Below are positions 17,405 to 23,332 of a stretch of DNA of 64,000 nucleotides, one piece after another (position 1 is the first letter of the stretch; the number at the start of each line of letters is the position of its first letter). Source of the stretch: Streptomyces resistomycificus (GTDB lineage: Bacteria > Actinomycetota > Actinomycetes > Streptomycetales > Streptomycetaceae); the NCBI RefSeq assembly GCF_001514265.1, contig NZ_KQ948991.1, positions 667,539 to 731,538 on the forward strand, read 5' to 3'. The notes under the pieces were generated by a model, which saw nothing but the letters and a program-made list of their open reading frames with translations, did not search any database and was not told the DNA's origin. A program made the translations under genes and the position numbers.

Positions 17405-17431
17405 GGCCCCCCGCCGTTCCGGCGGAGGGCC
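17405..17431. terminator. Hairpin after the Dabb-family gene
   Basis: GGCCCCCCGCCG and CGGCGGAGGGCC (one mismatch, 3-base loop) lie between the stop of the gene at 17464 and the upstream region of sigF. Confidence 0.65.
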
Positions 17432-17463
17432 TCGAGGAGAGGGGGCTCGGTGAGCGCGGGGGC

Positions 17464-17757
17464 TCAGTACTCGTAGTCGGCGATCACCCAGGTGGCGAAC
17501 TCGTGCCACAGGGTCACGCCCGCCTGGTGGTCCGGGTGCTCGACGTACCGGCGCAGCGCGGGCAGGTCGTCGAAGCCCGAGTTGATGGCGAAGTCATGGG
17601 CGATGGGGCGGTCGCTGAGGTTCCAGCCGAGCTCCCAGAAGCGGATCTCGGGGATCTTGCCGTCGAGCGCGCGGAAGGCCTCGACACCCTTCACGACCCG
17701 CGGGTCGTCGCGCTCGACGCCGTCGTTGAGCTTGAAGAGGACGAGGTGGCGGATCAT
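17464..17757 (-). CDS. Dabb-family (stress-responsive A/B barrel) protein
   Basis: A 97-residue ferredoxin-like dimeric barrel (MIRHLVLFKLNDGV, then RFWELGWNLSDRPIAHDFAI, then YVEHPDHQ). The ATG at 17757 has TAGGAG at 7-8 bases. Members of this family range from stress proteins to small lyases or cyclases; no active site can be assigned here. It is co-directional with the 58-residue membrane protein 23 bp upstream. Confidence 0.85.
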   Translation of the reverse strand: MIRHLVLFKLNDGVERDDPRVVKGVEAFRALDGKIPEIRFWELGWNLSDRPIAHDFAINSGFDDLPALRRYVEHPDHQAGVTLWHEFATWVIADYEY

Positions 17758-17780
17758 GTGCGCTCCTAGCTGCCGCGCCG

Positions 17781-17957
17781 CTACTGCGCCCCGTCGGAGA
17801 CCCAGGTGAAGAAGTCCCCGACCGCCTTGGCGGCGTCCGATATGCCCTCGAACCCTATCTGGACGTAGTCCGCGGCCTTGGCCGGGTCCGTGATGATCAC
17901 ATAGAGCACGAAGACCACGACCACGTAGACGGCGATCTTCTTCGAGTTCACCGCCAT
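17781..17957 (-). CDS. Small membrane protein
   Basis: 58 residues, MAVNSKKIAVYVVVVFVLYV and onward, with one N-terminal helix and an amphipathic C-terminal half (GFEGISDAAKAVGDFFTWVSDGAQ). GGGGAGG precedes the ATG by a few bases. It resembles small Streptomyces membrane peptides of unknown role and probably shares a transcript with the Dabb gene. Confidence 0.7.
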   Translation of the reverse strand: MAVNSKKIAVYVVVVFVLYVIITDPAKAADYVQIGFEGISDAAKAVGDFFTWVSDGAQ

Positions 17958-18016
17958 TGCGGCCTCCCCTGTCTCCCCTGTCACTGATGCGCCCGACGAG
18001 CGCACATGATCGCACG

Positions 18017-18044
18017 AAGGGCCCCGTCTTTCGACGGGGCCCTT
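18017..18044. terminator. Original terminator of tRNA-Ser(CGA), now left of AICE-1
   Basis: A perfect 12-bp stem AAGGGCCCCGTC/GACGGGGCCCTT with loop TTTC, 5 bp to the left of the left attachment repeat. Before insertion it lay directly behind the minus-strand tRNA gene. Confidence 0.8.
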
Positions 18045-18049
18045 CTCAA

Positions 18050-18104
18050 GCGGTAGCGGAGGGATTTGAACCCTCGGTGACTTGCGCCACACTCGCTTTC
18101 GAGG
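18050..18104 (-). repeat. attL of AICE-1: 3' half of tRNA-Ser(CGA)
   Basis: This 55-bp segment is identical to 31323-31377. It covers the anticodon loop (CTCGAAA on the minus strand), variable arm, T arm and acceptor 3' strand. To the right, the sequence stops matching a tRNA, so this copy is not a functional gene. Confidence 0.95.
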
Positions 18105-18210
18105 TCTGTTCGTACTGATCAGACCATGATCCGGAGCCGTTCAACCTCGTTCATTCCCGTACGCGTGCCCGTGGCGTGAACCGCTGTGAACGACGGTGGA
18201 CGGGGATGAA

Positions 18211-18230
18211 TGAGACGGAAACTGAGACGG
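18211..18230 (+). repeat. Paired TGAGACGG repeat near the left end of AICE-1
   Basis: TGAGACGGAAACTGAGACGG: two TGAGACGG units at a 12-bp period, 106 bp inside attL. The same pair occurs near the right end of AICE-1 (31256-31275) and near both ends of AICE-2 (50472-50491, 63898-63917). Placement suggests arm-type integrase or Xis binding sites. Confidence 0.7.
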
Positions 18231-18253
18231 AGCGCTACCGGCTGACCAGCGCG

Positions 18254-18871
18254 TTAGCGCCTCTGAAGCGGTACCCCGACGGGCGCGGCCGCGTCCCCGT
18301 GCTGCCCCTGGCGGAGGCCGACGGGCAAGAGGTCGTCGGGCATGGTGACTTCACCCGCCGGTCGCTGCGCGAGCCACCCCGAGCGCCTGTGTGACGGAGC
18401 CTCAGTGCGGACGTGCTGAAAGCCCAGCCGCTCGTAGTAGGCGTGCAACCCCGTGTTCGTGCGCCACGTGTCGATGCGCACCCAGCTTCGCCCTTCCAGC
18501 GCTGCAAGGCGGGACATCCAGTCGATGACTCGTGTGCCCAGATGCCGCCCCGACGCTTCGCGCGCGACGATCAGTTTGTAGAGGTACAGCGCTGCCTCCG
18601 GACGGTCGGAGTCCTTCCAGAAGTCTCGGTCAACGGGGCCCCGGCTCACGGTCGCGAGCACTTCGTCATGCTCGCCGACCACGACCCATGCGCGCCCCTC
18701 ATCTATGCTGGCGCGCCATTTCGCGATGGCGCGTTCACCGGTCTCCGCGTCGCTCCACTGATCCGTTCCTTTGGTGCGTAGCCACCCCTCGGCCTCTGTT
18801 CGGAGAGCCAAAAGGGCTGGTACATCCTTCGCCGCTGCGGGGCGAAGGTACTCAGTCGGCGCTGACTTCAT
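18254..18871 (-). CDS. GNAT-family N-acetyltransferase
   Basis: 205 residues. The GNAT fold is recognisable from LRPAAAKDVPALLALRTEAEGWL, the strand LYLYKLIVAREASGRHLGTRVIDWM (acetyl-CoA binding A motif, R-x-x-G-x-G/L variant) and NTGLHAYYERLGFQHV. The ATG at 18871 lies inside the 3' end of the GntR gene, so the two are translationally coupled. The last 35 residues (MPDDLLPVGLRQGQ onward) are atypical, run toward the attachment site and may be noncanonical tail sequence. The substrate is unknown. Confidence 0.82.
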   Translation of the reverse strand: MKSAPTEYLRPAAAKDVPALLALRTEAEGWLRTKGTDQWSDAETGERAIAKWRASIDEGRAWVVVGEHDEVLATVSRGPVDRDFWKDSDRPEAALYLYKLIVAREASGRHLGTRVIDWMSRLAALEGRSWVRIDTWRTNTGLHAYYERLGFQHVRTEAPSHRRSGWLAQRPAGEVTMPDDLLPVGLRQGQHGDAAAPVGVPLQRR

Positions 18872-19622
18872 AGAGGATCTTGTGCCTGTCTCCGGGGAGG
18901 ATGGTGACCATGCAGCGGAGGGGACGGCCGTCCGCGTCATAGCCTGTTCGGGTGTGCTCTGCGATCGGTGTAGCCGCAGGGAGGGCAAGTAGCGCGGCCT
19001 CCTGTCGAGTCGGCATACGGACTGAAATCTCGTCCCTGTACTTCGCTTGCACAAGTCCCACAGAAGCCAGAACGCCGCCGGGCGCCGAGACGTCGCGCGG
19101 CTCCATCAAAGGTGTGCCGGTCACGAGTTCCTGCGGGAAGTACGAGTCGGCGAGAGCGTAGGGCCGGTTGTCTATGTACCGGACACGCTTGCGCGCCACG
19201 GCCAAACCGTCTGCGGGCAGTTCGAGGCATTCGCGTACGTGGGCGGGCGGCTCGACGATCGACACCGTGATGTCTTGGCGGGGGGCGTTGCCGTTCTCCG
19301 CAATGGCGCTGGCCCACTGGTCACCGGCGGTTCGTCCTTCGACCGCAGTGGCGTGGCGGCTCCGACTCTCCAGAGTGGTCCAGTTCCAAACGACGGGCGG
19401 ATAGTCCTCGCGGACGTACTTCCCCTGCCCCTGCCCCGTGACGACTAGGCCCTCTTCGACCAGGAGGCGGACGCCGGCGCGGATGGTCTCGCGGCTGTAG
19501 CCGTACTGGCTCATCATCTTCGATTCGCTGGGGAGCGCTGCGCCCCCCGCCAAATGCCCGGACTCGATCTGTTCGCGCAGGTCATAGGCGACTTCCTGCG
19601 CCTTCGTCATGCCGCGTCGCAC
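18852..19622 (-). CDS. GntR/HutC-family repressor of AICE-1
   Basis: A 256-residue protein: N-terminal GntR winged helix (AYDLREQIESGHLAGGAALPSESKMMSQYGYSRETIRAGVRLLVEEGLV) and C-terminal UTRA effector domain (GDQWASAIAENGNAPRQDITVSIVEPP through HTRTGYDADGRPLRCMVTILPGDRH). The GTG at 19622 is favoured because GAGGAGG lies 10 bases upstream; an ATG at 19610 is the alternative. Its role is inferred to be that of KorSA in pSAM2, silencing the element. Two operator-like sites stand upstream, at 19647 and 19719. Confidence 0.88.
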   Translation of the reverse strand: MRRGMTKAQEVAYDLREQIESGHLAGGAALPSESKMMSQYGYSRETIRAGVRLLVEEGLVVTGQGQGKYVREDYPPVVWNWTTLESRSRHATAVEGRTAGDQWASAIAENGNAPRQDITVSIVEPPAHVRECLELPADGLAVARKRVRYIDNRPYALADSYFPQELVTGTPLMEPRDVSAPGGVLASVGLVQAKYRDEISVRMPTRQEAALLALPAATPIAEHTRTGYDADGRPLRCMVTILPGDRHKILYEVSAD

Positions 19623-19646
19623 CGGTAATGCGCCTCCTCTACTCCG

Positions 19647-19662
19647 ACTCCTCCATACAAGT
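19647..19662. promoter_or_regulatory. GntR operator copy 1 of AICE-1
   Basis: ACTCCTCCATACAAGT, 25 bp upstream of the GntR start. On the minus strand it reads ACTTGT-ATGG-AGGAGT. It differs from the site at 56297 in AICE-2 (ACTTGT-ATGC-ACGAGT) at only two positions. Confidence 0.65.
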
Positions 19663-19718
19663 TAGACCAGGGGGCTTGACTCTCCAAGCGCGGCTCGTGC
19701 AGTCTCTTGCTCAGCGGC

Positions 19719-19734
19719 ACTCCTCCAGACAAGT
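19719..19734. promoter_or_regulatory. GntR operator copy 2 of AICE-1
   Basis: ACTCCTCCAGACAAGT, one base different from copy 1 and 72 bp from it. The identity continues into TTAGAC in both. Between them TTGACT (19676-19681) could be a plus-strand -35. The pair is placed to control both gntR and the rightward genes. Confidence 0.65.
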
Positions 19735-19951
19735 TAGACGGGGTGTCACGTACAGCACTGCGGTACAGGTGCGCCCGGAGGAAAGCCCGCAGGGGTGAGT
19801 ACGAAGGAAGCGTTCGTTGGTTGAGAACTCAACAGAGTGTCGAAGTAAGACCATCGCCCCCGCTCGCAGCGGTGGGCGAGCGCGTACGGGTTCGTCCTGT
19901 GCGCGGTACAGCACGACCGACGCCCGCAGCGGTTCTGCGGGCCGGTTGCCT

Positions 19952-19991
19952 CCCCTGCTCGTCTCGTACGAGCGGGGCTGAGGGGAGCCGG
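19952..19991 (+). promoter_or_regulatory. Hairpin plus GGGGAGCCGG module, copy 1
   Basis: Stem CCCC(T)GCTCGT/ACGAGCGGGG, 4 bases, then GGGGAGCCGG (19982-19991), 30 bp before the RapZ-like gene. The remaining part of the 398-bp gap 19623-20020 holds the two GntR operators and no gene that I can support. Confidence 0.55.
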
Positions 19992-20020
19992 AACATCCCT
20001 TCGCTTCCTTGGAGTCCTCA

Positions 20021-20407
20021 ATGACCGCTGTTGCCGTGGAGATCGTTTCGTTCGGCTACCTGCACGACGCCCCGCCGGCCGCGCATCTGACCATCGACCT
20101 GCGTCACCACTTCCGCGACCCGCACGTGTCGCCGGAGCTGCGGTACATGACCGCCGATGACGAGCCGGTGCGCACGGCGGTGCTGAACACCCCCGGTATC
20201 GCCGCCCTGGTGGAGGCGACCGCGACGGCGGTTGCCGCGTTCGCGGCCGGTCCCAGCGCCGGAACCGTCACGGTCGCCGACGGATGCGCCGGCGGCCGCC
20301 ACCGCGCCCCGACCTTCGCCCGCGCCCTCGCTGACCGGCTCAGCGCGGCCGGCCACCGGGTCACCATCCGCCACCGGGACATGGCCAAGGACGTCGTCCA
20401 GCGCTGA
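20021..20407 (+). CDS. Stand-alone RapZ C-terminal domain protein
   Basis: 128 residues that match only the C-terminal domain of RapZ/YvcJ: VSFGYLHDAPPAAHLTIDLRHHFRDPH, then TVTVADGCAGGRHRAPTFARALADRLSAAGHRVTIRHRDM. The signature GCxGGRHR, which in RapZ lies in the small-RNA and metabolite-sensing domain, is intact. The N-terminal P-loop kinase half is absent. The ATG at 20021 follows TTGGAG. It is the first gene of the rightward AICE-1 cluster, downstream of the GntR operators. Nucleotide, sugar or RNA binding is plausible but not shown. Confidence 0.8.
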   Translation: MTAVAVEIVSFGYLHDAPPAAHLTIDLRHHFRDPHVSPELRYMTADDEPVRTAVLNTPGIAALVEATATAVAAFAAGPSAGTVTVADGCAGGRHRAPTFARALADRLSAAGHRVTIRHRDMAKDVVQR

Positions 20408-20420
20408 CGACTGCCCGCGT

Positions 20421-20452
20421 CGCAGGCCCCGGCCTGCGGCAAGGGGAGCCGG
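20421..20452 (+). promoter_or_regulatory. Hairpin plus GGGGAGCCGG module, copy 2
   Basis: CGCAGGCC/GGCCTGCG hairpin, 4 bases, then GGGGAGCCGG (20443-20452) and ACAGACCGG, shared with copy 3. It lies between the RapZ-like gene and the 58-residue gene. Confidence 0.55.
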
Positions 20453-20500
20453 ACAGACCGGCCCGACACCACCAGCCAGCCAGCCAAGGGAGCCACACCC

Positions 20501-20677
20501 ATGAGCAAGCGCGACGAGAACAAGAACAGTGTCGTCATCGTCCAGAACGGCGGGACGGGCAACACGATCACGACCGAGTCCGCTTCCAGCAGCACGACCC
20601 ACACGGTCGTCCAGACCGGCGAGGGCTCACGGATCATCCACGGCGGCAACCCCGGCGGTATCAGCCAGACGTTCTGA
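20501..20677 (+). CDS. Small Gln/Asn/Gly/Thr-rich protein with curlin-like spacing
   Basis: 58 residues, too short for ordinary ORF calling. It starts at ATG 20501, with AAGGGAG about 11 bases upstream. The sequence contains VVIVQNGGTGNTITTES and HTVVQTGEGSRIIHGG, two beta-prone stretches with the Q-x-G-x-x-N/R-x-I spacing reminiscent of curlin-type repeats. It has no signal peptide. It is one of three small genes each preceded by a hairpin and GGGGAGCCGG. Function unknown; the amyloid-like resemblance is only a pattern. Confidence 0.6.
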   Translation: MSKRDENKNSVVIVQNGGTGNTITTESASSSTTHTVVQTGEGSRIIHGGNPGGISQTF

Positions 20678-20687
20678 CGGCTGCCCG

Positions 20688-20726
20688 CCCCGCCCGTCCC
20701 GCACGGGCGGGGTCGAGGGGAGCCGG
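20688..20726 (+). promoter_or_regulatory. Hairpin plus GGGGAGCCGG module, copy 3
   Basis: Perfect stem CCCCGCCCGT/ACGGGCGGGG with loop CCCGC, 4 bases, then GGGGAGCCGG (20717-20726) and an ACAGACCGG tail as in copy 2. It precedes the 56-residue gene. Confidence 0.6.
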
Positions 20727-20766
20727 CACAGACCGGACCCGACCGACACCGACTTGAGGAGCGTTC

Positions 20767-20937
20767 ATGTCCAGCCACCCCAGCGCCGACGACATGCGCC
20801 ACTACATCTCCGAGACGGCCCGCCTCGCCGCCGACACCCCGGCAGACGACCCGCGCCACCAGCACTACCACGAGCAGATCAACAAGGTCATGGACCAGAT
20901 GGACCGCGAGGGCGGCGTCTCCTACGGCCTCAAGTAA
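20767..20937 (+). CDS. Small hydrophilic protein
   Basis: 56 residues from ATG 20767, with GAGGAG about 6 bases upstream. It is helical and charged (MSSHPSADDMRHYISETARL through MDQMDREGGVSYGLK), and His-rich in the middle (DPRHQHYHEQ). No family recognised. The good Shine-Dalgarno, codon use and position in a run of tightly packed element genes support it. Confidence 0.6.
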   Translation: MSSHPSADDMRHYISETARLAADTPADDPRHQHYHEQINKVMDQMDREGGVSYGLK

Positions 20938-21067
20938 CAGGCCACCACCCCCAGCACCATCGCCCCGGCATCCAGCCGCGAGGGCGCCGCATCGACTGCG
21001 GCCCGGGGCACTCCAGCCGCCCTCTGCGGCTGCGCCGCACCTGTGCGGCTTCCACCCCCAACGGCGC

Positions 21068-21097
21068 GCGCCCCCGGAGTTGCAGCTCCGGGGGCGC
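21068..21097. terminator. Strong hairpin ending the small-gene cluster of AICE-1
   Basis: Perfect 12-bp stem GCGCCCCCGGAG/CTCCGGGGGCGC with loop TTGCAG, between the 56-residue gene and the gene at 21135. Confidence 0.75.
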
Positions 21098-21134
21098 TGT
21101 TCGGGCCGTTCCCTGTGAGAGGACACACGACCCA

Positions 21135-21404
21135 ATGAGGCACATCGTCACTGTTCAGGAAGCTGTTACCGCGTTCGCCGACTTCATGGAGCCGACCAAC
21201 GCGGAGTTGGACGCGATCGAGCAGGAGATGCCCGTGATCCTCGCGGGTGTCGACCTGGTCGACGCGCAGATCATCGCCCTCGACCGCACGCCGAACGAGG
21301 TCGACAACCGGCGCATCCGCCGGGCCCGCCGACGGGTGCTCGCCGCCCGCCGCGAGCTGGCCAACCAGACGGCCGGCGCGAGCCTGCCGGGGGGTGCCGC
21401 GTGA
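21135..21404 (+). CDS. Small helical AICE protein
   Basis: 89 residues, predicted mostly alpha-helical and rich in Arg near the middle (NRRIRRARRRVLAARREL). The ATG at 21135 has only a weak GAGAGGAC-type site upstream. The stop overlaps the next start (GTGATG). No function recognised; it opens the transfer-region operon. Confidence 0.65.
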   Translation: MRHIVTVQEAVTAFADFMEPTNAELDAIEQEMPVILAGVDLVDAQIIALDRTPNEVDNRRIRRARRRVLAARRELANQTAGASLPGGAA

Positions 21405-21673
21405 TGGCCCGCTTCGACCTCACGCCACTCGACCGCTGCCCGGCCGCGCACCCCGAGGACCCGACGCCCTGCGGCGGCCCGGTCGTCGTGACCATCGTCG
21501 ACAAGGAGAACGCCGGCGCGGACGGATGCGAGCACCACGCCGCCCGCATGCTGGCCTCGATCACCGGCGCTCGCCCGATCGCCAAGCCGGACGCCCCCGC
21601 CGGGGTGGCCCTGCGCATCTTCCGCGCCGCGCACCACACCCACCCCTTCCCGTGGCTGGAGGGCCGGTCATGA
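21404..21673 (+). CDS. Small Cys/His-containing AICE protein
   Basis: 89 residues, with Cys at RCPAAHPEDPTPCGG and CEHHAARM, a spacing that could bind zinc. ATG 21404 overlaps the previous stop and its own stop overlaps the next ATG, so it sits inside a translationally coupled operon. Family not recognised. Confidence 0.65.
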   Translation: MARFDLTPLDRCPAAHPEDPTPCGGPVVVTIVDKENAGADGCEHHAARMLASITGARPIAKPDAPAGVALRIFRAAHHTHPFPWLEGRS

Positions 21674-22563
21674 GTCTTCACCGCAAGGGCCGCGCCGCCC
21701 TGGTGCTCGCCCTGGTCGCCGTGGTCGGCATGGCGTTCCGGGTGTCCTGGAACGCGCTGCGGGACATCGCCGGCGCGGTTGGCGCCGACGACACCGCCGC
21801 CATGCTGTACCCGTTCGTGGTCGACGGCCTGATGGCGCTCGCCCTGATCGCCACACTCGTACTCACCGGCGACGCCCGCCGCTTCGCGCTGCGGGTACTG
21901 GGCGCCTACACGATCGCCTCCCTGGTCCTCAACTACGTGCACGGGCTAGTCCCGGAGCTGCACGGCCGCACGGTCGACTGGGGACGACTGGCCGACTGGG
22001 ACCCCGCGAACTGGGCCCTGGTCCTGCTGGCCACCTCCCTGCCGGTCGGGTCGATCTACTTCGGTTCCGACCTCGTCGCCAAGGTGCTGCACCACCGCCC
22101 CGCCCCGATCCCGGCCACGGCCGCGAATATGGAGGAATCCACCGAGACCGAGAGGAAACGGTCTACGGCTGACCTCGAGGAATCGACTCCGCCGCAGATC
22201 ACCGCGCCGGTAGTGCGGGTCCCCGACCGATCGCCGGTCGACCACCGCAAACCGGCACTCGCCCTCAAGCCCCTCCCGCAGATCGACCCCGCACCGATCG
22301 CCCCGATCGAGCGGCGGGCGGTGGCGGCGGAGTCGACCCGACCGCGACGCGCGACCGGCCGCGTTCCGGCCGCCGCGAAGTCGACCCGACCCAAGCGCAC
22401 CCCGGAACAGTTGCTCACCGAGGCACGCACGGCGACCGCCGGCCTGCCCGACGAGAAGGTGACCGCCGAGGGCATCCGCCGCGAGATCCACACCTCTCCG
22501 GTCAACGCCCGCATGCTGCGTGACGCCCTGCTCGCCGAGCGGGCCGCCGCCTCGGCCGTCTGA
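21670..22563 (+). CDS. DUF2637-type membrane protein with long basic tail
   Basis: 297 residues. Four hydrophobic segments lie in residues 8-140 (LVLALVAVVGMAFRVSW, MLYPFVVDGLMALALIATLVL, LGAYTIASLVLNYVHGL, WALVLLATSLPVGSIYFGSDL), the layout of DUF2637 proteins found in Streptomyces plasmids and AICEs. Residues 150-297 form a soluble tail with Arg/Pro repeats (STRPRRATGR, STRPKRTPEQ) that probably ends in a small helix-turn-helix-like region (DEKVTAEGIRREIHTSPVNARML). It may act in intramycelial spread with the transfer ATPase. AICE-2 has a counterpart at 59637. Confidence 0.8.
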   Translation: MSLHRKGRAALVLALVAVVGMAFRVSWNALRDIAGAVGADDTAAMLYPFVVDGLMALALIATLVLTGDARRFALRVLGAYTIASLVLNYVHGLVPELHGRTVDWGRLADWDPANWALVLLATSLPVGSIYFGSDLVAKVLHHRPAPIPATAANMEESTETERKRSTADLEESTPPQITAPVVRVPDRSPVDHRKPALALKPLPQIDPAPIAPIERRAVAAESTRPRRATGRVPAAAKSTRPKRTPEQLLTEARTATAGLPDEKVTAEGIRREIHTSPVNARMLRDALLAERAAASAV

Positions 22564-22910
22564 TGAGTGCCTTGCCGGTCTACCGGTGGCGCCTCGCCCC
22601 GGACGGCTACGCCACCCGCCGCCAACTCCGTGCGCACGGACTGCGTCCCGGCGGGCAGTGCGTCGCCGCGCAGCTCGAACGCCCCCGGCGGCGCCGTCCG
22701 CCGCTGGTCGCCTACCTCTACCGCATCGACCTCGCCCTGCCGGTCCGGCCGATGACCCCGGCCCGGTGGGCAGCGCTCGCCGCAGCGAACCGGGCCCGCC
22801 GAATCTGCCCCGCGTGCGGACGCGATGCCGGATACGTCATCCCCACCTCGCTCGGCACCTGCGTGCCCTGCGCCTACCCCGACCCGGACGGGTCCGAAGG
22901 GAACACCTGA
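22563..22910 (+). CDS. RRQRL-motif zinc-binding-type protein
   Basis: 115 residues. The motif YATRRQLRAHGLRPGGQ and the Cys pairs CPACGRD and CVPC match the small AICE/plasmid family called RRQRL motif-containing zinc-binding proteins. It is coupled to both neighbours by TGATG overlaps. Probably an accessory transfer or DNA-binding factor; no experiment is known to me. Confidence 0.75.
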   Translation: MSALPVYRWRLAPDGYATRRQLRAHGLRPGGQCVAAQLERPRRRRPPLVAYLYRIDLALPVRPMTPARWAALAAANRARRICPACGRDAGYVIPTSLGTCVPCAYPDPDGSEGNT

Positions 22911-23227
22911 TGGGCAACTCCGACATCCGCCGCCTTGACCGCGAGATCCGGGCGACCACGAAGAAGCTGGAAGCGGTCCGCCGGGGCGAGTGGTGGCCGC
23001 TGACCGGCCGCGAGCGTGCGGCGATGGCCCGCGCCCTGGCCGGCGGTGGCTACCGCGTCGCCCGGGGCCGCAGCGCGGACCGTGCCGAGCAGCAGATGGA
23101 CACCACCGGCTCCGCCGCCGAGATGCGGCTGAACGCGGAACTGACCGCCCTGCACGGCGAGCGGCAGCGCCTGATCACCGAGGCGGCCCGCGCTAAGGCC
23201 AAGAAGAAGTCGTCCGGCTGGTTCTGA
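22910..23227 (+). CDS. Small coiled-coil AICE protein
   Basis: 105 residues, highly charged. Two long helices (SDIRRLDREIRATTKKLEAV and MRLNAELTALHGERQRLITEAARAKAKKK) are separated by a WWPLTGRERAAMARAL segment. ATG 22910 overlaps the stop of the RRQRL gene. Not recognised; its place directly before the transfer ATPase suggests an accessory role. Confidence 0.65.
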   Translation: MGNSDIRRLDREIRATTKKLEAVRRGEWWPLTGRERAAMARALAGGGYRVARGRSADRAEQQMDTTGSAAEMRLNAELTALHGERQRLITEAARAKAKKKSSGWF

Positions 23228-23332
23228 CCAGCCCGCCCCCTTACGCCGGGGTGGCCGCTCTTTCCACGGAACCGACCACCCCGGCACTTCCTCACTCCCG
23301 CCCCGCGAAGGGCAGTCAGGAGCAGTTCCAGC

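Noticed and set aside
18176..18394. 72-codon frame just inside attL
   Set aside because: It is made largely of the TGAGACGG repeat and overlaps the GNAT gene on the other strand.
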